From Heligmosomoides polygyrus polygyrus (Eukaryota > Nematoda > Chromadorea > Rhabditida > Heligmosomidae), in contig OX377202.1 in NCBI GenBank assembly GCA_947396885.1, positions 7,130,001 to 7,194,000 of the forward strand: a stretch of DNA of 64,000 bases. The letters are read 5' to 3'. The position numbers were made by a program, and so were the translations under genes. Position 1 is the first letter of the stretch. Each line of letters opens with the position of its first letter. Positions 21,601-32,068 of the stretch are shown piece by piece. The notes under the pieces were generated by a model, which was not told the origin of the DNA, made no database searches, and was given only the letters and a program-made list of their open reading frames with translations.

Positions 21601-24600
21601 GGGGATTGTTTCAGTTTCAGTCTTGTTTGGTGTTTTATAATTAATTGTACAATGAGTCTCAGTATTAGAAACTCGCCTTAACGTCCAGTCTGTCACTGCC
21701 GCTGATAATGAACGCGTCTTCCATTGGTGTCATCATATCCTCTATGGTCTTCTTCGGAAAATCGGCTATTCTGGCAAGAATATCTGCAAGATCGCTTTGC
21801 ATTCTTGCAGATTTTTTCAACGTACAATGACTTCCTTTTCCAATCAGTGCTCAATTTCGATTGATACTTTTTAAATTACTGCTGAAAGTGATCAAATAGC
21901 TGCAAACCACTTAGTCCCTTTCTAGATGTGATAAAGCACAAAAACAGCTTTAGCGCAGAAATTTTCGCATCGTAATAAAAGCTTAAAGCTATATTAACCT
22001 CCTTGAGCAGCTTCTTCCATCTTCTTTGACTGCACCTTGATCAGGGCTTTCAGCTTGTCTTCCGAGTAGACTTCGCGGACCTTAACGGTGAAACTTAAGG
22101 TCTCTCTCCTTTTTGAGTATTTTCTAGGAGATTATTATTCGTTGTCCGTATTTTCTTACTTGCAGTCGTATAAAGGAAAAAACGAACCGCTTGCAAGCCC
22201 GTCTTTTTTCAATCTTTTGACTTTTCTTTTTCTTCTCCTTTATTTACCAACACTTGTTCTGTATTGTGGTTCTTGTTCGAGAAAAATATGACAAAAAAAT
22301 ACGCATTCAAATGCAAGCAGGCAGTCTCAGGCAGTCTCATAGCTCTCTAGCTTTTTTAATATCGAGTGCATACATAGCGAATGTTGAACAATAGAGCTCA
22401 CTTCTCTTCCCAAAACGAAATCAATTAGCTTGCTTAGTGGCCAAGCTACTGGAGCACAAATGATGAAGAGAAGAAGTGTGATATGACGAGTTTTTGCTGC
22501 CAATCTCAATCCGTTTCTATTACATACTGACTGAAATGTGGGACATCAGAGCACTGACTTTTTCTAATAAGGAAAACTTTGGTGAAGTGTTATTCTTTCA
22601 GTTTTTGCTCCCGCTAGAATTTCCCTTTCGCTTTTGACTTTTCCTGGCTGTAAAGAAGGCGACTGCGCCAAAACGTCAGCCAGGTAAAATGGACATAACA
22701 GGCACAATCCTAGCATCTTTGAGAACTGACGCAAAAACAAGGGAATACCTTTTTGAACTGAGAGCAAGTTTCTAATGCTAACACAGTAACTCGAATACCT
22801 GCGGAAGAATTTCAGCGAGTAGAACTATCAATATTGTTGGAACTGCATACTTCAGAATTTCACCATATTTACGCTGAACTTCGAGACTAATAACTGCGAA
22901 ATTATAGCGCACAAATGTTAGCTTACGTTTTCGAGCAGAAGGGATATTGTGTTTGTGAAGATTGTGTTCACGAGTATATTCATCACGGCCATAGTACAAA
23001 TGAGCCAGTTGGACTGCTTGCGATATCGGATTATTTTTCGAGCATGGGTCTGGAAAAGTGCTGTAAAGCCGATTCCTCTGCATTTGGCAAGCCTTCATGC
23101 CTCAGTTTAACTACTGTGAAGATTGTACATTCTAGTGTAAGTGGCTCATTAAAGCCGGCGCTATCCGAGTTGGGTGGATCCAGAGATTTCAATAGGTACA
23201 CCTAGGATGTGATACAGAGAATCCTAGGTGGCCTAAAATGCAAACATGAGATCCGTGAAGATGCGACCTAAAGAAGAAAACGAAAACACCAACACGCGCC
23301 GACAGGAGACCTTAGCTTGGACTTTAAGGATCACTCCCGCTATCGGACGCGGATCCTGCTACAGTGAGCCGCGCAACAACAGTGGCGGGTTTTTCTGTTT
23401 CGGTCCAAAAATGGCCGTATTGGCTCAAGAAGCCGCGTTGCAGGACCTGCGTTCCGTAGGGTGGGTGAACCACTCAAGTCCAAGGCAAGGCCTCCTGCGA
23501 ACGCTGATAGTAGAGGTGTTTTTCCTTTTATTTTATTTTGTACCAGGCTGTCCAATAATTCCTGTCCGAAAAATTCTATAATTTTCTATAATTTGTCAAA
23601 ATTCTATAATTTTCCTTAGAAGTGTTATAATATCAGGCAAGTGTAAAAACCTTCTAGAAGGCTCTCCAGAGTTCCACGCTAGGGGTATATAAGGCGCAGT
23701 CGCGGCGTCTAGCTACCAGGACAAACTAAAATTGACCAAGGCCGAATTCGTACGTTCGTGTACTACGTACGAGTGGCTGCTGGGCAACGACACGGACACC
23801 GCGGTCGCCAACATCTGCAGAGCGTGCAAGGAGGATGCAGTGTCCCAACACACAGTCAGGCACTGGTTCAATCGTTTCGAGAGCGGCGACACGAGCCTCG
23901 AGGACAGGGACCACAGAGGGAGGCCCTCTACGGTGGATGATGACGAGGTCCGTCGCTGTATCAAGGAAAAGCCGGAAGCTACCACCCGTGAACTGCCAAC
24001 GACGCTCGGCTGCAGCAAGTCCACCATCCACAATCGACTCAACTTACTCGGCTACCACAAAGTTCTGGCCCGTTGGATCCACCACCGTCCGACGGACGCC
24101 AACAAGCAGAACCGCGTGGCCGTCTGCCAGTCCCTCCTCCAAGGAGACCCAGCAGAAGTTAGCGACGCTCGGCTGGGAGACGGTTGCCCATCCGCCGTAT
24201 TCCCTGTACCTCGCCCCATCCGACTACTACTTGTTCCGCCCGCTGAAGCATCACGCGGACCTCTTCGCGTCGCAGCCCCCGGAGTTCGAAGGGCATCGGC
24301 GACTTGCCCAATCGATGGGCCACTGTTTGGGATAACTGTGGTGATTATATTGTTGATTAGACTTGTTTTTCAATAATATTGAAAAAATGAAAAATGATGA
24401 AATTTTCGGACAAGAATTATTGGACAGCCTGGTATTTGATGTTTTCCGTATCTCATTTTTGAGTCGATTTCAAGTCCACAAAGGATGCGCTCTATCACAT
24501 TCTAGATGCAATGTTGAAATTCTCTGAAGTACTTCCTCAGCTGCGATAGCGCGCCAAAAAAAATCTGAATAGTAAAATATTCACTATCATGGGAAAGATT

Positions 24601-24908
24601 CTTGGTAGAATAAGTAAAGGACAGAGCCAGAGGCCTCTGTGCCTCTAACAGTGCATAAATGATAGCAAACAAAGTATCAACCTGTCATCAACCAACCCAC
24701 CTTATGGGGTTCTTCGCCGTTGTCCATGATCAACGCCATGTCATTGATGCTCATTCTCATGTACGCAAAGTTTGCTCCAGAACAGTAAGACGATATTATA
24801 AGCGTTATGACACAGATGATGATAATCACTGTCGGGGTGAGAAATCCGTGTTCTTCGCTTTTATCACTCAGTTGGAGCAGCTGGAGTGATCTAGGCTTTT
24901 CAAGTCCT
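11857..24908 (-). CDS. cnnm: CNNM / ancient conserved domain protein (DUF21-CBS-cNMP-like membrane protein)
   Basis: CNNM proteins are membrane proteins linked to Mg2+ efflux and sensing. Thirteen exons join in phase (492 codons, no stop): 24908-24701, 23049-22927, 22873-22799, 22530-22402, 22080-21999, 21783-21677, 19867-19775, 16931-16854, 16791-16734, 16624-16518, 15004-14870, 12205-12054, 11986-11857. Exons 1-4 encode the DUF21 membrane part (TPTVIIIICVITLIISSYCS; NWLICTMAVMNILVNTIF; LIVLLAEILPQ; WPLSKLIDFVLGRE). Exons 6-10 encode the CBS pair (KKTIEDMMTPMEDAF, GFTRIPVFEEKN, RYRVVGLITFEDVIEEVFGD). Exons 11-13 resemble the cNMP-binding-like domain (MLIFFSGTITVSGG). Most donors are GT; exon 6 ends at AAG|GCGAGT, a GC donor. 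Five acceptors end in AAG. The N-terminal signal/extracellular part and the C-terminus are incomplete. Introns carry six or more mobile elements. Overall identity is secure; single exon edges less so. Confidence 0.88.
12399..12688 (-). mobile_element. tRNA-derived SINE, family 1, copy b
   Basis: Same family as 6885-7177, inverted. The Pol III-like head is at the high-coordinate end and the GGATAAAGG-type tail at the low end. It is flanked by a GCTTTGCGT duplication (12388-12396 and 12690-12698). It lies in a CNNM intron, between exons 12205-12054 and 15004-14870. Confidence 0.85.
13117..14613. mobile_element. Rearranged mariner with two 5' ends (head-to-head)
   Basis: Both ends are the same mariner terminus (TTAGGTTGGTGCATAAGTTC) flanked by TA. 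From 13117 to about 13705 the plus strand reads the 5' half of the transposase (PTETHIRHVMLFLHQS, WFSKFAVGEFF, DLDGLRSRVEADPYQTT, WVPRDLTQHDMDRRADVA). From about 13705 to 14613 the minus strand reads the 5' two-thirds of the same gene, ending near the Q-x-D block. The 3' half of the gene is absent. The plus arm has at least one stop (PA*STVYQW). The intact relative is at 57581-58846. It sits in a CNNM intron. Confidence 0.9.
15121..16370. mobile_element. Inverted-repeat element carrying a tRNA-like segment
   Basis: The left arm (15121-15290) and right arm (16075-16370) are inverted copies. The left starts near CTGTCTGAACGGTACGCCGG and the right ends with the complement. The right arm additionally contains, on the minus strand, a tRNA-like stretch (about 16125-16215: GGTGCAGTGGTAGAG, CCTCA/TGAGG stem, GGGCTCGGTTCCC). 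The left arm keeps only the B-box end of it. The 785-bp middle has no recognised gene. The sequence next to the B box (TGCGTTTTTGCACTTTTACC) resembles the same position in the foldback element at 9779-11057. It lies in a CNNM intron. Confidence 0.75.
18080..18360. repeat. ATCGAT-rich tandem repeat
   Basis: Two adjacent copies of about 105 bp containing gattcgtgttcagcgacctc, a 'gctaaagtttcgtgccgctt' block and a tail of overlapping ATCGAT units. The same modules recur at 38700-39215, and the ATCGAT part at 54800-55330. Intronic to CNNM. Confidence 0.75.
18570..18656. repeat. (CA)n microsatellite
   Basis: About 87 bp of CA units with two CG interruptions. It keeps a His/Thr-rich plus-strand frame (18390-19127) artificially open; that frame is not a gene. 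Intronic to CNNM. Confidence 0.95.
18955..19025 (-). repeat. Scrap of SINE family 1
   Basis: About 70 bp containing ggtaccaattcaccaaccc and 'ggcctgggttct', corresponding to the middle of the family 1 SINE. Neither head nor tail is clear, so this is an old or partial copy next to a C-run. Confidence 0.5.
20112..21045 (-). mobile_element. Ty3/gypsy-type integrase remnant
   Basis: The minus strand reads a retroviral-type integrase core: VIVDAYSKWPEV (first catalytic Asp), LTDNGPQFASKDFEDFC (second Asp), HPQSNDQAERF (catalytic Glu). One in-frame TAA near 20914 interrupts it just after LRRLFT. Near 20460 a frameshift leads to a C-terminal tail with RLYDVSIDGQTWRRHANQLR and then PQRNRRAPDRLRMDPSQKSY (stop at 20112), typical of Ty3/gypsy pol ends. 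RT, RNase H and LTRs are absent. It lies in the CNNM intron between exons 21783-21677 and 19867-19775. Confidence 0.85.
23543..24432 (+). mobile_element. Internally deleted mariner
   Basis: An 890-bp element with TA flanks and inverted ends CCAGGCTGTCCAATAATTCC. From about 23732 the plus strand reads mariner N-terminal HTH regions (TVRHWFNRFESGDTSLEDRD, RELPTTLGCSKSTIHNRLN, ARWIHHRPTDANKQNR). It then jumps, in another frame, to the C-terminal block TLGWETVAHPPYSLYLAPSD. The segment with the first two catalytic Asps is deleted. It lies in the first long CNNM intron found here, between exons 24908-24701 and 23049-22927, opposite to the gene. Confidence 0.9.
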
Positions 24909-25159
24909 CTGTGGTAATCCATATGTGTCCACAGCACATTGGTACATTAGTAGGCGTTACTACCAAAGATTTGTACCAAGGTAAGTGTCACAGTTTTGAC
25001 GTATATCCGTCGTCTGTTTGTTTATCATCTAATGTTTGTTTACACTATCTGGTTTCTTCCTAATGAAATACAAAAATAAATACATTAAAATAGAATACAT
25101 TGTACTCAAAATAGAATAAGTTACTTAAAATACATGAAATACTGAGGCGTTTTTAAGAC

Positions 25160-25290
25160 TTGTCCCTTCCTTCGTTTATTAGCTCTAAAATCAAGTTCGT
25201 GCGAGAGGATGCCGAACACTCCTCTCTAACGTTTTCGTATGGGTTATGTATCGTCATACCCAATGTTGATATAGATGTTTTCAACTCAAA
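25160..25290 (-). CDS. cnnm: Probable upstream exon of the CNNM gene
   Basis: On the minus strand, AATGTGCCCAG precedes a 131-nt open stretch beginning FELKTSISTLGMTIHNPYEN and ending NLILELINEGRD, followed by AA|GTCTTA. Its phase (2 nt left over) fits the start of exon 24908-24701 (1 nt). The 'L-G-M-x-I ... SSRTNLILEL' pattern is compatible with the extracellular CNNM N-terminal domain, but similarity is weak and the donor is poor. The signal peptide was not found. Confidence 0.4.
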
Positions 25291-25556
25291 CTGGGCACAT
25301 TTTTGTTTTAAAAGATGCCCTCTGCACATTCCTACATTTCCAAAGGTTTTGGTGGTGAAACAACTACCTTGAATTTATCAAGAAGTTGGAGTACAAAGAC
25401 CGTTGTAACCACTAATTCATGGAGACTGTAACGTTGCATACAGGTTTGACAACGGTTCTTATTACGCTCTTTATTTTCGAGATGCACTGTTTTGAAATGC
25501 ATTGCTGAGAACGGCTAAGGTGGCTGTAACTAGTCAAACATAGAGATTTGTCAACG

Positions 25557-25557
25557 C

Positions 25558-25620
<63 letters not shown>

Positions 25621-25623
25621 TTT
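25557..25623. repeat. (TTTA)n microsatellite
   Basis: About 17 uninterrupted ATTT units. A/T-rich simple sequence (AATAAT, AACCAT runs) continues to about 25800. Confidence 0.95.
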
Positions 25624-25799
25624 TGCACCAAAAGTGCACTCGAACAAAACAAAAGAAAAACGCAGCCATAAATCAACCATACATACCATCATAGAAAACA
25701 TATAACCATACCATCATAGAAAACAATAATAAATAATAATAAATATATAAAACAACCATAAACAACCATAACAACAGCATCTGGTGCGGCATTAGTAAC

Positions 25800-26590
25800 A
25801 ACACTAGCAAAGCCATCAGTAGATCGTGGGACATGAATATGAATACATTAGGGTGAGAAATCTTCTTAGGTATTCGAAGTTTGAGTTCAAAGCACTACAG
25901 CAAATATGAAAGTATCACGGAATACAGTAGAATTATGTCGAAATACTTTTAAAAATGTCTATGGCAAAATCAGTTTATCACAAACGTCAGAAGTGCGGGG
26001 CTTGGAGGTCAGTGTAGGGGGCGTGATGTCGAGTGAGTGAAGAAATCACTTTCGAGCAACTTTATGAGAATGAGTTTTTCGATCTCTTCGAAGAGACGGG
26101 TTCAGCGGTATAATCGTCTTTCCATTTGGATCACTCCCACTATTCCGACGTTTTGCGATGCAAGGTACGACACTTGTTATGAGCGGTATTATAGCCATAT
26201 CCAGATTACAGAACTGCTCGGAGTCTTTTGTCGAACCTTCCCTTAAGATATTGGCTTGAATGCTTTTGCCACATTGACTCGCGAATGAGGTCGTCCCTTT
26301 CTTCAGAAATGTTCGACGCAGCAAAAAAAGGAGCACAGAGACGTGACCCAATTTGGACAATCTCCATCAACTTCTGCGTCTCATGCTGCTTTCACGACCA
26401 GAAGACTTTTCTATACTTCGGCGGTTGGCCATAGAAGTGTTCTTTTTCTGGCATTTCTGGAGATCTCGAAGGAAATATCCGTGAAAGGATAATCACGCAC
26501 TGCATGTCTAGAGCTTCCTATTGTCACTAGACTTGTGCAGCGACAAATCTCTCCACATGTCTGATCTTCTGTGACATTCAGCGAGCTCGA
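25800..26590. other. Unassigned sequence 5' of CNNM
   Basis: No recognised repeat. A minus-strand frame at 26360-26046 (104 codons) has a hydrophobic start (HVSVLLFLLRR) but no convincing splice sites or family; it is not called. CNNM 5' exons could lie here. Confidence 0.35.
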
Positions 26591-26599
26591 GAGTTATTT

Positions 26600-27475
26600 A
26601 TGGTGAGAGGTAACCAAGCTGTCTTCATGTGTCGCGACTGCGATCGCTCCTCGGTCCGTGTTCGGTCTGGGCGCGCTGTTTCCCGCGGTAGCTTGCCGAT
26701 GAGGCACCCTCGATCGGCCTGGGTGCATGGGAAAATTGGTGACGTAGCACCATCGATCGGCGCGCGCCGCCTCCTCTCGACGGGCGCGCGGCCGCGTTCG
26801 ACGTCCCGTGCTCCCGCGACGAGGTCTGCCGACCTCTCACCTGCGCCCTTCTTCCGGATGGCTACCGCGGGGCCTCGCCCCTGCACTATTCACGACTGAC
26901 AATACGGACGGGAGCGCCAGCAGAGAGCCGCGGGGTCTAGTGAGCATCATGCTCACACCCGCGGCCTCAGGAGTCACAACCACGACGGCCACGGAGAACG
27001 TCTAACCATTCTATAATCTCGTCATTGGATTGTCGGATGCCTACTGGATGCGAAGTGTAAATGAATCTCATGCCGTATACTGTGTGCGTGTGTAGGAACC
27101 GGGTGAGTCCCTTCGTATCAAGGGCAGTGGTCATATGTATATGTATTGTGTGTATATATCGTCGCCTTGGGTTCCCCTGGGATCGGGTCGTCTCCCTGGA
27201 GCGTAGAGGGAGCCGAGGAGCCGGGTGGCTCGAGGCCAAGAGAAGAGGCCAGTCCGTACTGCTGGAGGTCCATCAATACGTTTAGGAAATACGTGCGACT
27301 GTGGCAATACGTGGGGAGTCCCGTGGGTTTAGGTAAGATCTGGGAACCCTCCGGTGCCCGTGGAGCGACACGGAGCCGCAAAGGCAACAGGAGGAGCTCC
27401 TCAGCCAGCGGGGCCACCGATCGCAACATCATGAAAAGTAATTGCATTTCGCCTGTTCGAATGAACTTATAGTTG
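26600..27475. other. GC-rich segment with open frames, gene uncertain
   Basis: Markedly GC-rich compared with its neighbours. The plus strand is open at 26600-26899 (Arg/Ser/Pro-rich) and at about 27146-27472 (NTFRKYVRLWQYVGSPVGLG, stop at 27472). A GTGAGT at 27101 could be a donor. The minus strand is also open over 27528-27118. No domain is recognised, so either exons of an unknown gene or a GC-rich transposon remnant are possible. Confidence 0.25.
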
Positions 27476-27559
27476 TGGCTATTAAGATTTTTTTCTCGCA
27501 TTGATATGTTTATGCATAACACAGACATTATCTAGAGTGAGAGCGCCTTTCAGAGAAAT

Positions 27560-28400
27560 AGGCGATGCCTGTTTTGTCACCTTGACGAGTTTTGCAGGTA
27601 GAATGTGTATTCCTCCAGAACTTATATGACTGAAAATTTTAAAGGAAAATACCACGCCGACATTTGCACATTAACATTTGCCGACTACCAAGTCGACAAA
27701 TGTTTTGTTGTGAAAATAAGAAAATAAGAAAATAATGAGAACCTAAAATGAGCAAAAAGTCGGTTTCTTTCCGATTTCTGTAAGAACTGAATTTTTAAAT
27801 GATAACTGGATTTCCGACTACCGTTGTATGGAAAAAAATGAAAAAGAAACAAACCACTTTATTGACTGAGGTCGCTGCCTTATTGCACAATTGAAAAGTG
27901 GAGAACTTTTCCGAAAACTCCACTCCGTCAGGAGCCTCAAGTCGAACAGCGCTGAAACAACATCAGCATACAGCGGATCCATAGACTAAAGTTCAAATAT
28001 GGTGTAGGAAAATCTCCCACATTTCATGAGTAATTTAACTTACCTATTAACATCGTGTCTGGCAGCAGACACGATGTTAGGTTTCTACATCTTTTTCTCT
28101 TATGCTTGCCGCAATTTTACCCTCTAGAAGCCCACGTTTTAATTATTTTGCCAGACTTTGGTTCGAAGCGGGTCCGACGTAGGGCTTCTCCCTAGATTAC
28201 GGTAGCGCACTGCCTTCGCCCTCGATAGGGTTACGGTTGTTGAGCCCGCCTCGGAGGAGGTGAACAGAGAGGACTATGCGCCGTGGGGCAGGATTTCTAT
28301 TATATCGTAGGATAGGGATTGTGGACTCTACTCTTTTTTGCTCTACTTTATTTAACGATCATGTATTTTCAGGGTGATGATGGGCAAGTACTGCGCGTTT
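27560..28400. other. Unassigned sequence with a small hairpin
   Basis: No gene recognised. 28048-28079 is a perfect 14-bp inverted repeat (TAACATCGTGTCTG, 4-nt loop). Confidence 0.4.
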
Positions 28401-28409
28401 CAACGAAAA

Positions 28410-28560
28410 GACTGAACGCGGCACCGCTATCTTCACGCATAGGGTAGAGACGCAGAGACTACCGTCGGCGACATAACATGTCGCGTCCAACTTGCCGCTG
28501 ATGTGCCGCCTGAGCGGCAGGCGCGGTGCCGCCAAAGCTGCAACTGGCGGCAGCGGGAAT
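28410..28560. repeat. MITE-related fragment
   Basis: Shares 'gcatagggtagagacgcaga' and 'gcggtgccgccaaagc' blocks with the interior of the MITE at 33345-33756. No paired ends found, so a fragment. Confidence 0.6.
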
Positions 28561-29269
28561 AATGATTCAAGGCATCACTGCCGCATGGCTCTGCCAGCGC
28601 CGCATGGCGCATGGTTGCAGAGCCTGCACACCTCACTAGCTCAATCCGCAGTACATGTCTTTCTCCGAATAGTGAAGTATACTAAAACGGTAGCACGATA
28701 TTCATGCTGCTTATTACCTTTTACAATGAGACGCAAGGAGAGTACGAAGCCATGGCTTCAAAGACATTCTCGAAGCGCACGGGTCACTGCACTGCTAATT
28801 ATGTCTTCCCGGTTTTCTCTAGGGCACATTGTCGCTTTCACAACTGCGACCTCTCAAATGCGATAAATGCGATGCGGCGTCGAGGAGAGTTGCGAAATTT
28901 TGATTTATTTGGCAACCATGACGCCGCACCACGCGGTAGCGCTAATATAAACTACGCACGAGGCCTTTGGTTCTCTGTCGTACCCCGGAAAAGTCCGCTG
29001 CTTTGGTGGAATACATACGCGGCACCTTTACGAGACAACGTGTTGAGGTACTAATGGAGTCGTGGTCTTACCTGCACGTTCCTCCTAACTTGTCTGCTAC
29101 TATTCCTTTAGGATGTGGGCCCTTTTTCCCCGAGTGTGAACATGGCTCACACCAATGCCAATGTATTTTAGCATCCTCCCGCGGATTGCTCCTACGTTGG
29201 TCCGACACCCCTCGCTCCAACTTCACGTTACTCTTATGATGTAATTGAACTGAGCGACTCCTTAAGACT

Positions 29270-29545
29270 TCTTCCGTTAGCGTTGAGTAAACCTTTCCCA
29301 AGCCTCGATTAAGACACTGCGCAATATAGATATACACACGTTCATAGAAAAACCTGTATGCACACATAACAGCAAATGAGAAGACCAAAAAGTCCTGCGA
29401 GTAATTAGGCTAAGCCACGCTCGGTCACCTACAGGATCCCCAAAGCGCAACCCGAAAGTTTGGATCTTAACTAGAGCCTCCGCTCACGAGAGTGGTGGCC
29501 TAGCCTGACAATACGCGCGACCGTACGCCCTTCGCATCTGGACCC
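29270..29545 (+). repeat. Second copy of the possible LTR-derived repeat
   Basis: See 640-960. Element boundaries not defined. Confidence 0.35.
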
Positions 29546-29547
29546 GA

Positions 29548-29940
29548 GTGCCGCGGGCGCTAGAGTGCCCTTGGAGAGTCGTGGCGAAAGTCACGACAAT
29601 TTCCCTCGAAACCCTCGACGGCAAAACAATCAATTACTGCTGGTCCTGGCGTGAGCTGCATTTGTCCCTACCGAACACGATTACTCCGGTATCGTGCATT
29701 TCGCGAGAACAGTTGTATCGCCGTCACTTACGTAGCGTACCGCTGGGGAGGGGTATATGCCCATACTGGGTGTTATATCCCCGAGAACTGACGGAGAAAC
29801 AGAAACCCATGTGTGACTGCCGCTCGTTGCATTGCACTGCGCCGCGAGCGATATGCGGTCATGAGGAGAGCTCGTCGTGGTCCTTCACACAGCATTCCTT
29901 CGTTTGTTTATCTACTTTTGGAGTAATTGTGGGCTACTGA
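29548..29940 (+). other. Unassigned ORF downstream of LTR-like repeat
   Basis: 130 codons with scattered Cys (TINYCWSWRELHLSLP, PVSCISREQL, MCDCRSLHC). It could be part of a retroelement protein given its position, but no family is identified. Confidence 0.2.
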
Positions 29941-29949
29941 TACTTATAT

Positions 29950-30520
29950 ATGGCAGTAACCTAACCCTTCCATAGTGTGGTATCTACTTTTTCTATATGT
30001 TCTTCTGCACGGCGGCAGACGTTTCTGTGCTAAGCAGCCCAGGATGATTAAGAGCCAGTAGTCGAATCATGACCTACTGCAGTGCAAGTGTCACTACTGA
30101 TGATTTAAATGCGTTTTTCTACTGCAGTGCTACTTCATTATGACAATATGAACTGCAATTTTAGTATTAAACATGGCCGCTTACTTCGAAAAAGCGGCAG
30201 TCGTCTTGAGATGGATTTTCATTTTAGAAGGAATGTCATCGCTATCCGAATCCTAAATAAATGTATAAACGTTGAAATTTTCACAACTCTAAAACGTTGC
30301 ACCCTTAGATGACAGGGACTTTGTTAGTTTAGCCGTGGGGTTCCTACTGTGAACACGATGCTAGTAAGCTCGTAACGTCATGTTCTGTAGAGCATCGGAA
30401 ATTGTTTATCTTTCTGTGACCAAAATTAGCCACTATACCATTTTCCGCTGTCTGACGTCGGTTATCCTACGCTCCGTTCGGTTACTGCTCATTGCTATGG
30501 AAATTATGTTGATATCCATG
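29950..30520. other. Unassigned sequence
   Basis: No gene or element recognised between the ORF at 29548-29940 and the Tc1-like element. Confidence 0.4.
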
Positions 30521-30529
30521 CAAATGTTT

Positions 30530-31812
30530 CGGGGTGGCTCCTAATTATTTGCACGAAATTCAAACCGCTACTGTATTTTTGATAATGGCGGGAGATCAAT
30601 TATTAGGATTTTCCTGGAATGGGAGAAGTATGTACAAAAACCAAGCAATATGATATAATCAATACCCTCGACAACGAAAGCTTCACCACATCACTGCACT
30701 ATCGCTCATCTCGCCGCTAAAGGAGATTCTGCAGCAGAGATCGCTCGACGACTTCACATTTCTGCCAGAACAGTCCAACACATTGTGAAACAGTACAGAG
30801 AGGAAGGAACGGTCGAACCGAGGAAGAGACAGACACTACTGTGAACACTCTCCGCCTTAGAAATGTCATCAAAAAGAGAATCGACACGAACAATGGAGAT
30901 AGCATGAATCGGATGGATGAATGGCCGTAGACCTTAGGGTTTCCCGCAGAGCAATACAGAAGATCGTCAAAAAGGATCTTGGCCTTCGCAGTTATCGTCT
31001 TTATCGCGGACAAGCCCCTACGGAAGCTACCATGCAGATTAGATTGGTAAAATCCGAGTTGTTACTAAAGGAGATCCAGCAGAGCCGCTTGTCAAACGTC
31101 ATCTGGACGGACGAGAAGATTTTCACCATTGAAGTGGCACACAACTCACAGAATCAGCGTCAGTTGCTGCCTCCATCCAGAAATAGGTCTTCTCAACGTC
31201 GTGTTCTCAACTCTTTTTCCGAAATCTATAATGGTATGGGCTGGCATTACCATGGACAAGAATACATCTCTGGTTTTCGTCGACCGTTCAGAGAAAATCA
31301 ACTCTTAAGTCTATCAAGAAAAGATCCTGCGCGATGTTCTTCCCCCTGAGTTGCTGAAAATTTTGTCAGAGCTCAATGCGTGCTCCAACAGGACTGGGCA
31401 CCTGCTCTTTCTGCGAGATCCACACTGGCATTCTGCGAGAGTCACTTCCCTGGCTACTGGACGAGGGACTTCTGGCCACCTAACTCGCCTGATCTGAATC
31501 CGATGAATTTCGCTGTGTGGGTACTTGCAGCAGAGGGTCTCGTCGAAGAATCACAAAGTTTGAACGCTCTCAAAGCTTCACTTCAGAAGGCGTGGAACGA
31601 TATCGACGTCACCTTCCTGAGGCCCACGGTGATGTCGGTGGAGAAGAGGATAAAGGCCTGTATTGCTGTAAAAGAGCTCATTTTGAACATCTTCTCGAGT
31701 GAATGATTGTTAGGCATTGCTCTATATAGAAGTTGTATCAGATTGTATAACTGTTGTTGTTTGTTGAAGTTATTAGTAATAAACTACGCGCAAATAATTA
31801 AGAGCCACCCTG
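30530..31812 (+). mobile_element. Tc1/mariner-superfamily transposon (DDxD type), degenerate
   Basis: A 1283-bp element: left end CGGGGTGGCTCCTAATTATT, right end the complement of CAGGGTGGCTCTTAATTATT, TA at 31813-31814; the left TA is mutated. The plus strand reads transposase in pieces: HTH at about 30700 (SAAEIARRLHISARTVQHIV), then SNVIWTDEKIFTIEVAHNSQ (first catalytic Asp), then at 31380 LQQDWAPALSA (second Asp) and PPNSPDLNPMNFAVW, where the expected third acidic residue is Asn. It ends KELILNIFSSE. Several frameshifts and the Asp-to-Asn change make it inactive. It is related to the element at 3157-4321. Confidence 0.85.
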
Positions 31813-32068
31813 TATATAAAAGACTTTCACACCCACGTCCTGTTATGTAAAAAGTGACGGTTTGTAATAAAGCACGACTCTATCATACAATCATGTCAGT
31901 ATACGAACAGAAATGGTAGTAAAAAGACTAGTGTGATACACTATCAAGCAGACAAGGCAAAAACTGTTATAAAAGCAATTTTCAGACAAAACTTTGCCCC
32001 TTCGTCTGCTGTTCAAAGTCGCTCTTCATTGCTGGTCGCCTTGCTCATAGCTCGGCACTCTCCTATAG

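Noticed and set aside
22778..23098. Single-exon 106-codon minus ORF
   Set aside because: It reads through two CNNM exons in the wrong frame for one of them and through a 53-nt intron; the spliced model is better.
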